From Nemertoderma westbladi (lineage: Eukaryota; Xenacoelomorpha; Nemertodermatida; Nemertodermatidae), in contig JAUCBJ010003557.1 in the NCBI GenBank assembly GCA_032718475.1, positions 1 through 21,607 on the forward strand: a stretch of 21,607 bases of DNA, written 5' to 3'. Of this stretch, positions 18,456-21,607 are shown one piece after another. The notes under the pieces were generated by a model, which saw nothing but the letters and a program-made list of their open reading frames with translations, was not told the DNA's origin and did no database searches. Position numbers and translations under genes: made by a program. How positions within the stretch are numbered: the stretch's first letter is position 1; each line of letters begins with the position of its first letter.

Positions 18456-19258
18456 TTGTGGGACATTAAAGTGTTAATAATTAACATGTAATGCATTCAT
18501 GTTACAAGGTAGTTCTGGAGAGTTTATGTGCATAATTACAAATAATTCCCCACAAATAAATAAAATTAGATTCGCCATTTTGTTCATTAATAGCTCTTTA
18601 AAGCTTTTACGGCGCACGTTTTATTATTTCTCGCCATGCAAGGATTCCCGGTAACGCAATTTGAATTTCTTCGTAAAATGGCTGATATACTGTACTGTAG
18701 GTGTTCAAAAGTTGCATGGTTTTGCACTAGCACTTGCACACGGTTCGGTTATGTTATTCTATTAAATAACTGCACAATTTTCTAGAACATTTTATGTTTG
18801 AATATCTTCGTATTTGTAAGATTAAAGAGGTAATGTACTGTATTGTTGCCCAGCTACGTATAGGATAAACAAAATGTTCCAGAATATGGTGTATTTATTA
18901 AATTGAATAAAATAGCCTAGCAAAGATGCAAAACCATGATATTGCACTTCTTCATATGTGCCCAAAATTTCGTATGTTTTCCAAGAAATTGATTTTTTTG
19001 TGTTTCTATTTTAGATTTCTGGGGCAATGTGGCAATTTTAAAAACAACACAGTTAATTAACTGGAAAATTTAAATTGTATAATTTATTTGTCCTCTACGC
19101 CATAAGCTTGCGGTTCCCCACAAAATATATTTAATTAAATTATGATTCCTTATTACTCCGATACTTCTGTAGGCGTACTGTATTTAATATTTATGTCATG
19201 GTATACCAGTGTTTCACGATTAAAATTAAACTACTGCAAAATCTAAGAGCGTTCAAAG
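18456..19258. other. AT-rich, nothing recognised
   Basis: No credible frame. A 12-bp inverted pair (CATGGTTTTGCA near 18715 and TGCAAAACCATG near 18926) may mark ends of a small element. A minus-strand AATAAA (complement at 19083-19088) lies about 170 bp after the GNAT stop and could be its poly(A) signal. Confidence 0.4.
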
Positions 19259-19696
19259 TTATAGTCTTAATTCCATCATGCAATGCGGGATATTCGCTTT
19301 AATATGTTCGTCTCCTTTAGCTTCGAAACCGAGTCTTTGATAAAACGACATTGCCGAGGTCATTGATTGCAATCGGACTCTATCGAGTCCTCGTTCTTTC
19401 GCCTTGGTTATTAGGTATTCTAGAATCCTTGTACCAACGGACAGACCTCTATACTGCCGTAGAACCGCTATTCTGGCCAATGTCCCATCGCGTGTCATTC
19501 TCGCTGTGCCCATTGCTGTTCCGGTATCCCGGTCCACAACCAGCACGTGATCACACTCCGGGTCCACTCCGTCTTTCTCGATCGATGGATCGACTTCCCT
19601 CTCGATTTCGAACACTTGTTTCCTAATAGCTTGGCATTTATCCACCAACGTTTGATCCGTAGCCCAATCAACATCGATAATACGTAAATTTTCCAT
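19259..19696 (-). CDS. GNAT N-acetyltransferase, ElaA-like
   Basis: Transfers an acetyl group from acetyl-CoA to an unknown amine acceptor; probably cytosolic. I chose the ATG at 19696 (145 residues) over one at 19726. It has A at -3 and G at +4, whereas the upstream one has a poor context and adds a Cys/Arg-rich tail. In the 145-residue protein, RKQVF (25-29), EKDGVD (40-45) and H50 form the front part typical of ElaA/YjcF proteins. GTARM (63-67) and RIAVL (75-79) lead to the acetyl-CoA loop QYRGLSVGT (81-89), in which Ser replaces one of the usual glycines. LQSM (109-112), FYQRLGF (118-124) and IPHCMMEL (136-143) complete the fold. Length and order match the family. Single exon, intact. No neighbour suggests its substrate. 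Confidence 0.88.
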   Translation of the reverse strand: MENLRIIDVDWATDQTLVDKCQAIRKQVFEIEREVDPSIEKDGVDPECDHVLVVDRDTGTAMGTARMTRDGTLARIAVLRQYRGLSVGTRILEYLITKAKERGLDRVRLQSMTSAMSFYQRLGFEAKGDEHIKANIPHCMMELRL

Positions 19697-19726
19697 ACTT
19701 TTGCAATAGTTACGCCTACAGTACAT

Positions 19727-20285
19727 AGAAATCTGGTAGGGTCTAGTCTATTATAAAGAAGAAAATAATTATTTCAAACATCAATGGTAATAAACCGCAA
19801 TTGAATGTACAATATACCGTATACAGTCCAGTTTAATTATTACATAAAGTGAATTGTTACACTTTCCATGTACTATGTACTGTAGTGTCAATGTATAATA
19901 AATAGGTATTTCATATTGTATTTCTGTAGATGTTTGCTGATATGGAAATTATTTACATTTGTAATGGCCTATTGGCTTTTTACCAATTAAAACGAAATAT
20001 TAGTATTATTAGTTGAAATGAAACGAAATATAATAATAATGCAAACATAATGCAAATGCAGTAGAATTATACCTATTGTAACCTAACTAACATTATTGGG
20101 AACATCTGTGCTGGCTGGTTAATTCGAGCAAATTGTAGGCCGACTGGCAAAGTTTTATTGTAAATCATACTGCTACTGTTCTCTCTCCCACATTGCTGGA
20201 TGTAACATTTAGCAAATATAATAATAATTAGTGAAACTGTTATTATATTGCTGAAATTGAGTTATTCCTAATCTTTGCTGGTTTA
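19727..20285. other. AT-rich, nothing recognised
   Basis: Contains the presumed promoter of the minus-strand GNAT gene (not identifiable) and, nearer 20280, the lead-in to the reverse-transcriptase fragment. Confidence 0.4.
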
Positions 20286-20483
20286 CTGCAAGGCGAAACA
20301 TTGTTGGTTCCAATGCTATTCACAATTGAATTGGATTACGCAATGAGGACAGCTGGTGAAGATCTTGGGTTACTACAAGAACGTAACATATATCCGGCAA
20401 AGAGTCACACAGACACCAATTTTGCAGATTACATGCTTTCTAATACGCTAGCAGATGCACAGCTTCTATTGAATAAAGTGGAG
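20286..20483 (+). pseudogene. LINE reverse transcriptase fragment
   Basis: A 66-codon stretch reads LQGE, then LFTIELDYAMRTAGEDLG, HTDTNFADYM and LADAQLLLNKVE. This matches the RT palm of non-LTR retrotransposons: the (L)LQGD..P.LF.I.LDY segment, then the catalytic FADD box, then L.DAQ.LLN.VE. The catalytic box reads FADY and lacks the second Asp. Residues usually present between FADD and LSDTLAD are missing. The frame loses similarity after 20483. It is truncated at both ends, so a dead 5'-truncated insertion or internal fragment. Confidence 0.75.
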
Positions 20484-21129
20484 GGATTCGCATTTTACAC
20501 ATTTTTTTTAAAATGTCGGTGTATTATACTGTATTATATATAATCTAAAATTATATTTATTCATTGCAGGACTGGTTGTGTCAACTATCGGCCAACTAAG
20601 CCTACCCTTAAATACTTTTGCCTCACTTTGTATTCAGGTTTGTTATTTTATTCGGTTTTATTCTTTAAACCGATAATCGGTAATATAGCACAATAAGCAA
20701 ATTGATAATCTATATGTATTAATATCATCATTAATATCAATATTTTCAATATTTACGTCCAAATTCTTAAAATACGCCATTACATATTGGGAGTGAGATA
20801 CTCTCAATGTTTAATGTCCGAATTGAAGAATTTGGCACGTTCTCGGACTATTGATTTATCCCCCCCCCCCCCCCCCCCCCCCCCCCAACCCACCCACCCT
20901 TCCACAACGGGAACCTTACGATTCTGCACTTTACAGTACTTTTGCAGTGACACGGCAGCATAAACGCAATGCATAATAATATGTTGGCACTCAATAGCCG
21001 TAACTTAGCAACCCGATAAAACACATGTTAATACTAATTGAATCCAAGCACTGGTAACGTTAATAATTGTAAGATATTAATATTATATGAAAAATTTTAA
21101 GAGAAATATGACTTGTGGGATTCGTGGCC
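20484..21129. other. non-coding; C27 tract
   Basis: AT-rich DNA interrupted by a run of 27 C (20860-20886). A 68-bp stretch at 20570-20637 is bounded by GCAG and CAG|GT and is open in two frames, but nothing supports it as an exon. Confidence 0.4.
20860..20886. repeat. C27 homopolymer
   Basis: Twenty-seven consecutive C followed by AACCCACCCACCC. Length may be inexact in the assembly; could form an i-motif/quadruplex pair. Confidence 0.85.
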
Positions 21130-21137
21130 TATAAATA
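21130..21137 (+). promoter_or_regulatory. TATA box
   Basis: TATAAATA, 49 bp before the ATG at 21186. This puts a start of transcription near 21160 and leaves a short leader. Context: GGCC precedes it, in otherwise AT-rich DNA, so chance occurrence cannot be ruled out. Confidence 0.4.
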
Positions 21138-21185
21138 TACGTAGTAATTTTATTATAATTATTCAATAAACCAAAATTAAATACT

Positions 21186-21607
21186 ATGGGGAGTGAGAAA
21201 CCTCTTACAGATATTCCGGATACGTTGAGATTGAGTCCTTTGGACAACATTTACGCTAGTACTGTTCTGAGCGATACGGTTGATCAGTTAGTCATATTGG
21301 GTCGAATCCAACCCTCAACGCTTGAAGGTCGCTCTGAATCCCACGCTGTGGCATCCAATGAGATATCGGGCAATCGTAGACACTCAACGAAACCTGGAGA
21401 GCAAGTTCGAGGCTCTTGTGGATGAAAGGCATGGGGCGCAGTTGGAAGGTGGACATCAAAAGTCCCAGCAAGCAGCTCAAAATACCAAAGAAATCAGTAA
21501 TGTTACAACAGACATAAAGAAAAATCATGTTGCATTCGCAAAGTCTATGCTTCAAAGTCCGCTTTCGGGGGATATCATGCAAAAAACGCAACATGATAGG
21601 CATAAAA
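21186..21607 (+). CDS. unidentified coding region, frameshifted or spliced, runs off the window
   Basis: Family not recognised. The frame from ATG 21186 begins MGSEKPLTDIPDTLRLSPLD and reads well to about 21300. After that a second frame (+1 relative to the first), open from 21292 to the end of the window, reads better. It contains RYRAIVDTQRNLESKFEALV, DERHG and NTKEISNVTTDIKKNHVAF: helical, charged, coiled-coil-like. The first frame stops at 21425 after a Gly/Ser/Arg-rich tail. The natural reading is thus one protein with an indel near 21295, or a mobile-element protein already decayed. No membrane segment or signal peptide. Supported by the TATA box 49 bp upstream. Confidence 0.4.

Noticed and set aside
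20570-20637. 68-bp internal exon between GCAG and CAG|GT
   Set aside because: Open in two frames with no homology or neighbouring exon; splice-like words of this quality occur by chance.

Overview
This looks like nuclear DNA from an animal, most likely a marine invertebrate; an echinoderm-like deuterostome is a guess from the many GGCCTAC/ACCGGTAC words and is not proven. Reasons for an animal: a poly-C2H2 zinc-finger exon with a splice acceptor and poly(A) signals, tRNA-derived SINEs, a LINE reverse-transcriptase remnant, long gene-poor AT-rich stretches, several minisatellites and no bacterial-style gene packing.

Layout. 1-1490: non-coding, with a cluster of eight copies of an 18-bp palindrome centred on ACCGGT. 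1497-2763 (+): last exon of a poly-C2H2 zinc-finger gene of 13 fingers, broken by five single-base indels. 2764-5862: nothing recognisable except a TATTG-type low-complexity tract and a tRNA-like remnant. 5863-9670: two direct repeats of about 410 bp flank 3 kb that holds minus-strand coding remnants, an 84-bp tandem repeat and several hairpins. The repeats have ends that fit either an LTR (TG..CA, with a purine tract beside one copy) or a mobile intron (GTAAG..CAG). 9671-11164 (-): a badly frameshifted gene with a zinc-binding cysteine set and a probable 3'-5' exonuclease (DnaQ/WRN-like) region. It is cut at its 5' end by a 48-bp minisatellite (11163-12820) that shows a 240-bp higher-order repeat. 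13867-14832 (+): an intact single-exon nucleoside hydrolase. 15235-15507: a 21-bp tandem repeat. 15797-16735: two tRNA-derived SINE-like units and a long foldback. 17384-17647: a cluster of 15-bp repeats in both orientations. 19259-19696 (-): an intact single-exon GNAT acetyltransferase of the ElaA type. 20286-20483: a reverse-transcriptase fragment. 21130-21607: a TATA box and an unidentified coding region that leaves the window.

The two intact genes (nucleoside hydrolase and GNAT) are unrelated in function as far as I can see and do not form a pathway with their neighbours. The most striking element is at 16474-16572. There the A and B boxes of an RNA polymerase III promoter are followed at once by a sequence with every core nucleotide of a type I hammerhead ribozyme, with a matched stem I, a short stem II and a minimal stem III. 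This matches the SINE-like hammerhead retroelements known from schistosomes and other animals.
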